Shown: positions 1 to 5,273, counted from the first letter of the stretch. The stretch: DNA of 5,273 nucleotides from Chloroflexota bacterium (GCA_021849525.1 JAJZSS010000164.1:1-5273), one strand, 5' to 3'. The notes: a model not told the origin generated them from the letters alone. A program made the numbers and translations.

Positions 1-163
1 CCAGAAATCCGGCATTCAAGAAGACATACACCACCGCAACCCCGAACAAGGCAACCACCAGCCATAAGGCAGCATGGATCATGTTACCTACAGTGACCGT
101 CATCAGGGCGGCTCCCAGGGTAGCCGCGGCGACCAGAATAAAAAATATCTGCACAGCAGTCAT
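1..163 (-). CDS. nuoJ: NADH-quinone oxidoreductase subunit J, N-terminal part (runs off left edge)
   Basis: Subunit J of respiratory complex I, a membrane-arm protein (ND6 homologue) that helps link quinone reduction to proton pumping. Only the first 54 codons are in the window. Reading from the ATG at 161-163, the protein begins MTAVQIFFILVAAATLGAAL, a first membrane helix (about residues 5-24). The stretch NMIHAALWLVVALFGVAVVY and then FLNAGFL gives a second helix. The N-x-x-H-A pattern before helix 2 and the AxFL end are typical of NuoJ. The start is well fixed: the ATG overlaps the nuoH stop by one base and has a GGAGG site six bases upstream. It is co-transcribed after nuoA and nuoH. That nuoJ directly follows nuoH, with no nuoI between them, is unusual compared with the classical order. 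The rest of the gene and the likely following nuoK lie outside the window. Confidence 0.9.
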   Translation of the reverse strand, partial: MTAVQIFFILVAAATLGAALMTVTVGNMIHAALWLVVALFGVAVVYVFLNAGFL

Positions 164-1383
164 TAATCGCCTCCGGGATCAGGAATTGGCGTAACAGGTG
201 CGCTTTCTGGAGGGCGAGCGACCGGACGATCCGCCGCGAACTCCTTGCGGGGGGTTTTTACCTGGCGCCGGCTAAGCAGAATTGCTACCCAACCTACCAG
301 AATATTGCCTGCCAGCATCCCCAGGACATACACCCAGGTGTCAGCATTTTGGAGTAATTTGTTCAGCAAAGCGACAACCATTAACAATGCCAGCGAAAGG
401 GGGGTGAGGAATTTCCAGTTGAAGCTCAACATGTGGTCGATGCGCAGGCGCGGGAGGGTGTATTTGATCCACATGATCACCCAATAAATGAATAACGATT
501 TGATGAAGAGATAGAATATCCCCAGGACCGGTACCCTGTCTACAAAGGGACCGCTCCAGCCGCCCAGGAACAAGGATGAAAAGATTGCTCCGACCGTGAA
601 AGCATGGAGGAGCTCGCCGGCGTAGAACATACCAAATTTCATGCCGCTGTACTCAATATGGAAGCCGGCGACAATTTCAGATTCCGCTTCACTCAGGTCA
701 AATGGCGCCCGTCCCAGCTCAGCCTGAGAGGAGACCAGGAAGATGAGCGCTGCCAGGGGCACAATGAAGATGTAAGCATAGGACGACTGGCTTTCGACAA
801 TCTTGTTGATCCCCATCGATGAGGCTAGAATAACCGGGATCATCAGGGCGATAACCATCGGTACTTCATAGGAAATCATGGTGGCAACTTCGCGCAAAGC
901 CCCCAGAAGCGCATATTTATTATTGCACGCCCAGCCTGCCATGATGAGACCCAGGGTGCTGATCGCGCCGATCCCCACAATAAACAGCACGCCTACATTG
1001 ATATCCGAACCCAGTATCGAAGGTGAGAGCGGGATGATCGCCCACAATGTCAGCACGGTTGCCAGAGCAAGGATCGGGGCAATATTGTACGGAACTTTGT
1101 CGATCCCTTTGGGCGCGATATCCTCTTTGATCAGCAGCTTGATGATATCGGCGAAAGGCTGGATCAAGCCGAAAGGCCCAATCCGGTTTGGTCCCAGGCG
1201 ATCCTGGAAGCGGGCGACAACCTTGCGTTCCACCCACACACACCAGATGGCGATAACCAACATCACGGTACATAACAGTACGATGCCCACAACGCTTAGG
1301 ATGAGGTTCACTGCCCACGGCGCCAAACCCCACCCCACGAGCACACCTTCAAACCAATTGGCAATGGAAAGCAATGGATCCAT
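163..1383 (-). CDS. nuoH: NADH-quinone oxidoreductase subunit H, with extra C-terminal helix and tail
   Basis: Subunit H (ND1/Nqo8 homologue) of complex I, which sits at the junction of the membrane and peripheral arms and forms much of the quinone cavity and the acidic path to the proton pumps. The 406-residue protein has the family signatures: VERKVVARFQDRLGPNRIGP at about residues 51-70, followed by FGLIQPFADIIKLL, and SQAELGRAPFDLSEAESEIV at about 219-238, followed by AGFHIEYSGMKF. Conserved acidic positions include E165, E173, E232, E234, E236, E244 and E257. Helices are visible at about 28-50, 98-118, 128-150, 172-190, 203-220, 252-275, 288-308 and 324-341. A ninth, at 349-371, is followed by a basic, then proline-rich tail (372-406). 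Many NuoH proteins are about 325-350 residues long and end after the eighth helix. The family motif usually reads AETNRAPFDL; here it is AELGRAPFDL. The ATG at 1381-1383 has AGAGGAG upstream. It lies 96 bases after nuoA and overlaps nuoJ by one base. Confidence 0.97.
   Translation of the reverse strand: MDPLLSIANWFEGVLVGWGLAPWAVNLILSVVGIVLLCTVMLVIAIWCVWVERKVVARFQDRLGPNRIGPFGLIQPFADIIKLLIKEDIAPKGIDKVPYNIAPILALATVLTLWAIIPLSPSILGSDINVGVLFIVGIGAISTLGLIMAGWACNNKYALLGALREVATMISYEVPMVIALMIPVILASSMGINKIVESQSSYAYIFIVPLAALIFLVSSQAELGRAPFDLSEAESEIVAGFHIEYSGMKFGMFYAGELLHAFTVGAIFSSLFLGGWSGPFVDRVPVLGIFYLFIKSLFIYWVIMWIKYTLPRLRIDHMLSFNWKFLTPLSLALLMVVALLNKLLQNADTWVYVLGMLAGNILVGWVAILLSRRQVKTPRKEFAADRPVARPPESAPVTPIPDPGGD
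170..174 (-). promoter_or_regulatory. Ribosome binding site of nuoJ, inside the end of nuoH
   Basis: On the minus strand GGAGG lies six bases before the nuoJ ATG. It is made by the codons for the two glycines near the C-terminus of NuoH (ending PDPGGD). With the TAATG stop/start overlap, this points to translational coupling: ribosomes finishing NuoH are placed to start NuoJ. The site decides the nuoJ start. Confidence 0.8.
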
Positions 1384-1392
1384 TATCGCGTG

Positions 1393-1400
1393 TCTCCTCT
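1393..1400 (-). promoter_or_regulatory. Ribosome binding site of nuoH
   Basis: The minus strand reads AGAGGAGA here; AGGAG ends ten bases before the nuoH ATG at 1381-1383. The spacing is slightly long, but no competing site or start is nearby, and the ATG gives the normal NuoH N-terminus before the first helix. Confidence 0.65.
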
Positions 1401-1430
1401 AAAAAGTACTCAAAACCAACACACAGAACA

Positions 1431-1459
1431 AAGGCTGAGGGTCTTGCTACCTCAGCCTT
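1431..1459 (-). promoter_or_regulatory. 10-bp stem-loop between nuoA and nuoH (attenuator or mRNA-processing hairpin)
   Basis: A perfect inverted repeat, AAGGCTGAGG (1431-1440) and CCTCAGCCTT (1450-1459), with a 9-base loop. It starts 20 bases after the nuoA stop in the direction of transcription. In the nuoA-nuoH transcript it would form a stable GC-rich stem. Downstream on the minus strand the sequence is T-rich but broken by G (TTGTTCTGTGTGTTGG), so it lacks the clean U-run of a strong intrinsic terminator. Possible roles are partial termination that lowers nuoH/nuoJ relative to nuoA, a 3' end that protects the nuoA message, or a processing site. The hairpin is seen directly; the role is inferred. 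Confidence 0.55.
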
Positions 1460-1479
1460 GTGCGATTATTTGCCTGAAT

Positions 1480-1839
1480 TTAATACCACTCAAGGACGCC
1501 CTTTCGCCAGGCATAAAACAACCCACCGACCAGGATCATTATAAAAATGATCCCTTCCACAACTGCGAAGAGGGGCAAAATATTCAAAGCAACCGCCCAG
1601 GGATAAAGAAAGACAATTTCAACGTCGAAGACCAGGAATACAAGCCCATAGATGTAGTACTGAACTTTGAATTGGACCCATGAGTCTCCCACTGTTTCCA
1701 TACCACATTCATAGGTTTGCAGTTTGATCGCATTTGGTTTTTTGGGAGCAATCAGCCGTGGAACCAGTAATGCCAGCATTGGGAAAACAGGCGCAATAAT
1801 TAGAAAAACGCCGATATACAACCATTGTTGTTCAACCAT
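1480..1839 (-). CDS. nuoA: NADH-quinone oxidoreductase subunit A
   Basis: Subunit A (ND3/Nqo7 homologue) of complex I, a small three-helix membrane protein packed against NuoH at the quinone-site junction. The 119-residue length is normal. Helices lie at about residues 7-28, 62-84 and 91-110. The loop after helix 1 carries the hallmark YECGMETVGDSW (43-54), followed by QFKVQYYIYGLVFLVFDVE, with the conserved acidic pair D72/E74 in helix 2. C45 matches the loop cysteine that in mammalian ND3 reports the active/deactive change (known of the family, not shown here). The C-terminus ends YAWRKGVLEWY, as usual. The ATG at 1837-1839 has AAGGAG five bases upstream. It is the first gene of the operon, with a sigma70-type promoter about 95 bases upstream of the ATG. 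The following gene is nuoH rather than the usual nuoB. Confidence 0.97.
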   Translation of the reverse strand: MVEQQWLYIGVFLIIAPVFPMLALLVPRLIAPKKPNAIKLQTYECGMETVGDSWVQFKVQYYIYGLVFLVFDVEIVFLYPWAVALNILPLFAVVEGIIFIMILVGGLFYAWRKGVLEWY

Positions 1840-1844
1840 GGGCT

Positions 1845-1850
1845 CTCCTT
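1845..1850 (-). promoter_or_regulatory. Ribosome binding site of nuoA
   Basis: AAGGAG on the minus strand, five bases before the nuoA ATG. It confirms the start chosen for nuoA. Confidence 0.8.
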
Positions 1851-1934
1851 GGCTAGTTTTATCTTACCTGCAAACTGCTGTCCATCGATCAACCGCGTCT
1901 CACCCACCCATCATACTAAAGAGGCGCGCCAAAA

Positions 1935-1963
1935 ATTTTACCATAAGATTAATGGAATGTGAA
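1935..1963 (-). promoter_or_regulatory. Predicted sigma70-type promoter of the nuoA-nuoH-nuoJ operon
   Basis: On the minus strand, the -35 TTCACA (1958-1963, five of six consensus bases) and the -10 TAAAAT (1935-1940, five of six) are separated by exactly 17 bases. TGG directly before the -10 provides an extended -10 TG. Transcription would start near 1928 and give a leader of about 90 bases before the nuoA ATG. The -35 overlaps a half-symmetric CRP-like motif. Prediction by eye; no other pair on this strand fits as well. Confidence 0.6.
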
Positions 1964-1973
1964 CGTAATCAAT
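1958..1973 (-). promoter_or_regulatory. Possible CRP/FNR-family binding site over the nuoA -35
   Basis: The minus strand reads ATTGA, six bases, TCACA. Against the CRP consensus TGTGA-N6-TCACA, the right half is perfect and the left half matches three of five, so eight of ten defined bases agree. Its centre lies roughly 37-38 bases upstream of the predicted start, close to but not at the usual -41.5 of a class II activator. The right half is also the -35 element, so the match could be chance. Confidence 0.2.
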
Positions 1974-2095
1974 AAATGATTATTTCAGTTATATTGTACA
2001 AATTGTAATTTCTTAACCTGAATCAGTAGCCGAACACTAACATTCAATTCAGACAAATCCACTCGATTTCATGGTAGCATAAACAAGGATGGACT

Positions 2096-2117
2096 GAACC
2101 AGTATGCCGCCTGGTTC
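2096..2117 (+). promoter_or_regulatory. 7-bp stem-loop in the leader of the transglutaminase gene
   Basis: Inverted repeat GAACCAG (2096-2102) and CTGGTTC (2111-2117) around the loop TATGCCGC. It ends 14 bases before the weak ribosome binding site and 33 bases before the ATG at 2151. No T-run follows on either strand, so it is not a standard terminator. It could be an operator for a dimeric repressor or an mRNA structure near the translation start. The repeat is seen; the role is unknown. Confidence 0.4.
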
Positions 2118-2131
2118 GTAATAAAGGTGAC

Positions 2132-2138
2132 AAAGGAA
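2132..2138 (+). promoter_or_regulatory. Weak ribosome binding site deciding the transglutaminase start
   Basis: AAAGGAA lies 12 bases before the ATG at 2151, a long spacing, but it is the only purine-rich site that serves any candidate start. The upstream GTG at 2127 is preceded only by AATAAAG, and the ATG at 2172 has no site. The start at 2151 is therefore preferred, with modest certainty. Confidence 0.4.
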
Positions 2139-2150
2139 CCCTGCAATACC

Positions 2151-4655
2151 ATGGAATCTGACTCCAAAACTATGGATCGATGGTGGGATCTTTCTGCCGC
2201 TGCCTTGCTGAGCATAGCAGTGCTGATCACTGCCACCCGTCTCGTCGCCACCCAGTGGACAGACCATCTCGAGCTTGCCCAAACGATCACCTTACTGGGT
2301 TTGATCGCCGGGTTCGCACTGGGCAAGAGCCGCTTTTCGCCACGCCTGGCCGGCTTCCTGGCTGCGGCATACGGTGTCTTCACCGTACCCTGGTTATTGG
2401 GCAGCCTGTATGAGCGGTCCATCGCCTGGCCTGAGCGCATCCAGAGCATCGGCGGACGCCTGACCCTCATTATTGGACAGATCATGCGCCAGGAGACTGT
2501 CACTGACTCTCTCCTTTTCCTGGCGCTGATGGTAACCTTATTTTGGATCATAACGACCCACGCAGCATACACCATTGTACGTTACGGGCAGCCCTGGCAG
2601 GCGATTTTCCCGGCAGGGATTGCGCTGTTTCTGATCCATGCTTTCGATTCTTTTATCGCCCGCCGGGCATGGCTGCTGGCTTTTTACCTGTTCTTCAGCC
2701 TGGTGCTCGTGGCTCGGATGACCTACCTGCAGCGATTCTCATCCTGGCAAAAAACACGCACCAGCCTGCCTCCCCATCTCAGCCTGGATTTTATTCGTAC
2801 AGCCATTCTCGCCACTGCAATCCTGGTTGTCTTTGCCTGGACAGCCCCGGCCCTGGCAGATACTTTTCCTTCCGCAGAACGCGCCTTCGAAAAGATCAAG
2901 CAACCATACAATGCTATTCGCGACCGTTTTGACAATGCCTTTGCTTCCTTACGCTCATCGGTGGGGATTATCACCAGTTATTATGGCGACAGCGTCTTTT
3001 TGGGACGCGGGAATGTGCTCTCGGACCAGCAAATTATGAGTGTGACAGTGCCGCCCAACCTGCCATCCAACGTACGCCTGTACTGGCGCGCTCGAGCCTA
3101 TGATACCTATCAGAATGGACAGTGGTTGAGCTCAATTGTCACCACGGCCTCTTTCGATCCACAGGCGGACAATCTTACGCATGAAGCAACCACGGGGCGT
3201 CTACCTGGTGTCTTTGAATTCAGCACCGCAATGGCGTTATCCACGCTGTACACACCTTCTCAACCAAACTGGCTGAGCCGGCCAGCGATCCTCAATGCAG
3301 AAGTCAATCCAGGCGAGAATATCGATCTCTCGGGGGTCCGGGCCGAGCCTGGTCTCATCGCAGGCGAGTCGTATACCGTACAGGCTTCTCCACCCAATGC
3401 AAAAACCTCCGAGCTGCGGAGCGCCGGCACAGAGTACCCGGAATGGATTACAGACCGCTACCTGCAGCTGCCTGATACGATAACCGCCAGGACCCGGGCA
3501 TTGGCAGCAGAAATCGCGGCAGGAAAAGAGAATCCATATGACATCACGGTGGCAGTCACCGATTGGCTGCGGAACAACATTTCCTATACCGATACCATCC
3601 CTGCCCAACCGGCTCGCCAGGATGCCGTAGACTGGTTTTTATTTGACCTGCGCCAGGGATTCTGCAATTATTATGCGACCGCCGAAGTCATCCTGCTGCG
3701 CTCGCTGGGGATCCCGGCTCGCTGGTCCATCGGGTATGCCCAGGGTGAGAAACTTGCTGAACCACTGTATGTGGTGCGCCAGCGCGACGCACATGCCTGG
3801 CCGGAAGTGTATTTTCCAGGTATCGGATGGGTCGAATTTGAACCGACTGCGGCACAACCGGTGATCACCCGGCTGTCTGGCGGTGAGATCGATCCGAGTG
3901 AGCTGAACAGAGGCAACCTCAACGAGGAACTTCAACAGATCGATGAAGAACGCCGCCAATTGCTGGAGGAACGAGAATTTAATGAGGCAGCTGAAGCCAA
4001 TTCTGCGCCAACGCTGAGTGATTATATAAGGCTAATTCTGGGGATCGCCGCTGCCATGCTGGCGATTGGTTTGATCATGCGTTTCTTTTTGCCACCCCTG
4101 CCAGTCATGCTGGTGGCAGCGAGCAAACGCCTGGGCTTGGAGCCTGCACCCTGGCTATCAAAGTGGGCCGGTCGCGCCGCGCAAAAAGCCAGCCAACGCG
4201 CCAGCCTTCCACCTTTAGCAATCATTGTCGAAAAAACCATTTTGAAGGTTGGCGCTCGCCCCCCTGCATTCATCCAGCGCTGGTCGCAACTGGTCCAGCT
4301 GCCATCCCTGAGCCGCTCGTACCTGGAAATCAACCGGGCTTTACGGCGGATCGGAAAACCGGGCTCGGAAACGGATACGCCCATGGAAAGGGCCAATGTC
4401 CTCGGGTCGCTGATCCCCCTCGCCGACCAACCCGCCCATGACCTGGTGGCTGAGTACCAGCTCGGTTTGTTCAGCACCCAGCAGCCGGATCAGGCAAGTG
4501 CTTATCAAGCAGGCCAACTGATCCGCAAGCTATCCTGGCGCAAGATGTTCCAAGGCTGGCTGGCTCGCCTGCAAGAATCCCCTCGCAGCCAGCGCCGGTC
4601 GCTGTTTGAGAAGCCGGGAGAAGAAGAACAGCCTGAAAAGACCTTCGAAATATAA
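2151..4655 (+). CDS. TgpA-like membrane transglutaminase-domain protein with DUF4129-like tail
   Basis: Large integral membrane protein of the TgpA type, 834 residues from the ATG at 2151 (842 from a possible GTG at 2127). Seven N-terminal helices are seen at about 14-34, 46-58, 66-87, 120-143, 149-165, 172-193 and 214-236, matching the TgpA N-terminal region (DUF3488-like). An extracytoplasmic stretch of about 390 residues follows, with YWRARAYDTYQNGQW near 311-325 and the transglutaminase core at about 440-566. Catalytic candidates are C505 in RQGFCNYYATA and H548 in RDAHAWPEVYF. The third position, in GWVEFEPTA, is E564 where Asp is usual. A charged, probably helical linker (about 589-612, rich in Glu, Arg and Gln) leads to helix 8 (625-648) and a cytoplasmic tail resembling DUF4129 near 722-792. 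The P. aeruginosa protein TgpA is shorter (about 670 residues). Substrate and reaction are unknown: cross-linking, proteolysis or deamidation at the cell surface are all possible. It stands alone, without the MoxR ATPase and DUF58 genes that often accompany this family. Confidence 0.88.
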   Translation: MESDSKTMDRWWDLSAAALLSIAVLITATRLVATQWTDHLELAQTITLLGLIAGFALGKSRFSPRLAGFLAAAYGVFTVPWLLGSLYERSIAWPERIQSIGGRLTLIIGQIMRQETVTDSLLFLALMVTLFWIITTHAAYTIVRYGQPWQAIFPAGIALFLIHAFDSFIARRAWLLAFYLFFSLVLVARMTYLQRFSSWQKTRTSLPPHLSLDFIRTAILATAILVVFAWTAPALADTFPSAERAFEKIKQPYNAIRDRFDNAFASLRSSVGIITSYYGDSVFLGRGNVLSDQQIMSVTVPPNLPSNVRLYWRARAYDTYQNGQWLSSIVTTASFDPQADNLTHEATTGRLPGVFEFSTAMALSTLYTPSQPNWLSRPAILNAEVNPGENIDLSGVRAEPGLIAGESYTVQASPPNAKTSELRSAGTEYPEWITDRYLQLPDTITARTRALAAEIAAGKENPYDITVAVTDWLRNNISYTDTIPAQPARQDAVDWFLFDLRQGFCNYYATAEVILLRSLGIPARWSIGYAQGEKLAEPLYVVRQRDAHAWPEVYFPGIGWVEFEPTAAQPVITRLSGGEIDPSELNRGNLNEELQQIDEERRQLLEEREFNEAAEANSAPTLSDYIRLILGIAAAMLAIGLIMRFFLPPLPVMLVAASKRLGLEPAPWLSKWAGRAAQKASQRASLPPLAIIVEKTILKVGARPPAFIQRWSQLVQLPSLSRSYLEINRALRRIGKPGSETDTPMERANVLGSLIPLADQPAHDLVAEYQLGLFSTQQPDQASAYQAGQLIRKLSWRKMFQGWLARLQESPRSQRRSLFEKPGEEEQPEKTFEI

Positions 4656-4668
4656 ATCTGGCAAACAG

Positions 4669-5273
4669 CTAGGCTGTAAGGAGTGCCTGGTATCGGCCGG
4701 CAAACAGCGCCGGATTCCCGCCGGTATGCCAGAAGAGCACCTGTTCGCCAGGCTTGAATGCGCCCTGGCGAATCAAATCCAGCAGGGCGGCTGCTGCGCG
4801 GCCGGTATAGACCGGATCGAGAAGAATGCCTTCTGTCCGGGCAAACAACCGTACAGCTTCGATCTCTTCAGGGCTGGGAATGCCGTAGCCTGCTCCCAGA
4901 TAATGGTCGTCCACCAAAATTTGATCGGGATCGAGATGAATTTTTTCGCCTAGAAGATCGGCAATCTGGTTGGCAATATTTGCCACGCTCGGCTGCAATA
5001 CTCCGGCCGGTTCGTCGATGCTAATCCCCAATATCCGGCCTGAAAAACCAAATAATTCTTTCCCAAACGAAAGCCCGGCGTGCGTTCCTCCCGAGGAAGA
5101 AGCAAAGACAATTGCATCGGGTCGAATTCCCTGCTCGAGCAGCTCCTGCAAAGCGAATGTATACGCCGCTGCGCCAACCGGGCTCGATCCGCCATAAGGG
5201 ACCAGATATGGGCGTTTACCGGCACTCCAGGCATCCTGGAAAGCAGCCTCTAAGGCCGCATCCCGTTCGGCAC
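4669..5273 (-). CDS. D-cysteine desulfhydrase-family PLP enzyme, C-terminal part (runs off right edge)
   Basis: Cytoplasmic pyridoxal-phosphate enzyme of the D-cysteine desulfhydrase/ACC deaminase family, which breaks D-cysteine or a related amino acid into pyruvate, ammonia and sulfide. The reading frame stays open to the right edge, so about 200 C-terminal residues of a usual 330 or so are present. The part nearest the edge reads PYLVPYGGSSPVGAAAYTFA, a conserved segment of this family. The PLP-phosphate loop SSSGGTHAGL is at 5071-5100, and DPVYTGRAA and LFWHTGGNPALFAG follow towards the C-terminus. ACC deaminases carry Glu and Leu at the two positions that here are Thr (codons 4804-4806 and 4723-4725), so D-cysteine desulfhydrase or an allied activity is favoured. 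The PLP-binding lysine lies outside the window. The stop TAG faces the transglutaminase stop 13 bases away; the convergent arrangement argues against a shared transcript. Exact substrate is uncertain. Confidence 0.85.
   Translation of the reverse strand, partial: AERDAALEAAFQDAWSAGKRPYLVPYGGSSPVGAAAYTFALQELLEQGIRPDAIVFASSSGGTHAGLSFGKELFGFSGRILGISIDEPAGVLQPSVANIANQIADLLGEKIHLDPDQILVDDHYLGAGYGIPSPEEIEAVRLFARTEGILLDPVYTGRAAAALLDLIRQGAFKPGEQVLFWHTGGNPALFAGRYQALLTA

Larger units (their letters stand above)
1840..2150. other. Divergent AT-rich intergenic region between nuoA and the transglutaminase gene
   Basis: This gap of about 310 bases separates two genes that are read away from each other. 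It holds the nuoA promoter (1935-1963, minus strand), the nuoA leader, and a stem-loop ahead of the plus-strand gene (2096-2117). Other visible details are the 8-base palindromes GGCGCGCC (1923-1930, at the expected nuoA transcription start) and TTGTACAA (1994-2001), the latter within the repeated ATTGTA at 1993-1998 and 2002-2007. No good sigma70 promoter was found for the plus-strand gene; the best -10-like hexamers (TATATT at 1990, TAGCAT at 2075) lack a matching -35. I see no gene or RNA gene here. Confidence 0.7.

Noticed and set aside
878..1402. 174-codon open frame on the plus strand
   Set aside because: It lies fully opposite nuoH, has no ribosome binding site and its product has no recognisable domain; it is the antisense shadow of a conserved gene.
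1993..2010. TTGTACAA palindrome and ATTGTA direct repeat as an operator or promoter
   Set aside because: The elements are short and in AT-rich DNA where such matches are common; no paired -35/-10 spacing fits.
2104..2121. Five-codon leader peptide ATG CCG CCT GGT TCG TAA before the transglutaminase gene
   Set aside because: No ribosome binding site at a suitable distance and it lies in the loop and arm of the hairpin; too short to distinguish from chance.
2069..2575. 168-codon open frame on the minus strand
   Set aside because: It lies opposite the start of the transglutaminase gene, has low-complexity basic composition and no family resemblance.
4022..4477. 151-codon open frame on the minus strand
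   Set aside because: Antisense to the C-terminal part of the transglutaminase gene, whose membrane helix and DUF4129-like tail explain the coding signal.
4660..4687. Possible bidirectional terminator between the convergent stops (ACAGC/GCTGT with outer GGCA/TGCC)
   Set aside because: The core stem is only 5 bp with a 3-base loop, the outer arms need an uneven internal loop, and there is no T-run on either side.
1..5273. A new defence, mobile or biosynthetic system
   Set aside because: All coding space is explained by complex I subunits, one transglutaminase-domain protein and one PLP enzyme; no repeats, integrase, transposase or toxin-antitoxin pair is visible.

Overview
The window looks like a piece of a bacterial chromosome of moderate to slightly high GC, with short intergenic spaces and one AT-rich divergent promoter region. 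The protein types are membrane-arm complex I subunits, a very large TgpA-like transglutaminase ending its core in a WVEFEPT motif, and a D-cysteine desulfhydrase-family enzyme. Together they suggest a Chloroflexota bacterium, possibly Anaerolineae. This is an inference from protein style; no rRNA or marker gene in the window confirms it.

Region 1-1839 (minus strand) is the start of a respiratory complex I operon read right to left: nuoA, nuoH, then the first 54 codons of nuoJ, which runs off the left edge. nuoH and nuoJ share one base (TAATG). nuoA and nuoH are 96 bases apart, and that gap holds a perfect 10-bp stem-loop. None of the peripheral-arm genes nuoB, C, D, E, F, G or I lies between A and J, so this is a membrane-subunit cluster rather than the classical A-to-N order. 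NuoH carries an extra C-terminal membrane helix and a proline-rich tail.

Region 1840-2150 is a divergent, AT-rich intergenic region. A good sigma70-type promoter (TTCACA, 17-base spacer, TAAAAT, with a TG extension) drives nuoA on the minus strand. On the plus side there is a 7-bp stem-loop just ahead of the transglutaminase gene, but no convincing promoter.

Region 2151-4655 (plus strand) encodes one 834-residue membrane protein: seven N-terminal helices, a large extracytoplasmic part with a transglutaminase-like Cys/His site, an eighth helix and a cytoplasmic DUF4129-like tail. The third catalytic position, normally Asp, reads Glu.

Region 4669-5273 (minus strand) is the C-terminal two thirds of a PLP-dependent enzyme of the D-cysteine desulfhydrase/ACC deaminase family, converging on the transglutaminase gene with only 13 bases between the stop codons. 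Two specificity positions read Thr, favouring a D-cysteine desulfhydrase type over ACC deaminase.

Apart from the three nuo genes, which build one proton-pumping complex, nothing in the window shows that the neighbouring genes work together. I see no mobile element, CRISPR array, RNA gene or clearly new system. The points most worth following are the gene order of the complex I cluster, the NuoH extension, the Glu in the transglutaminase triad and the two stem-loops.
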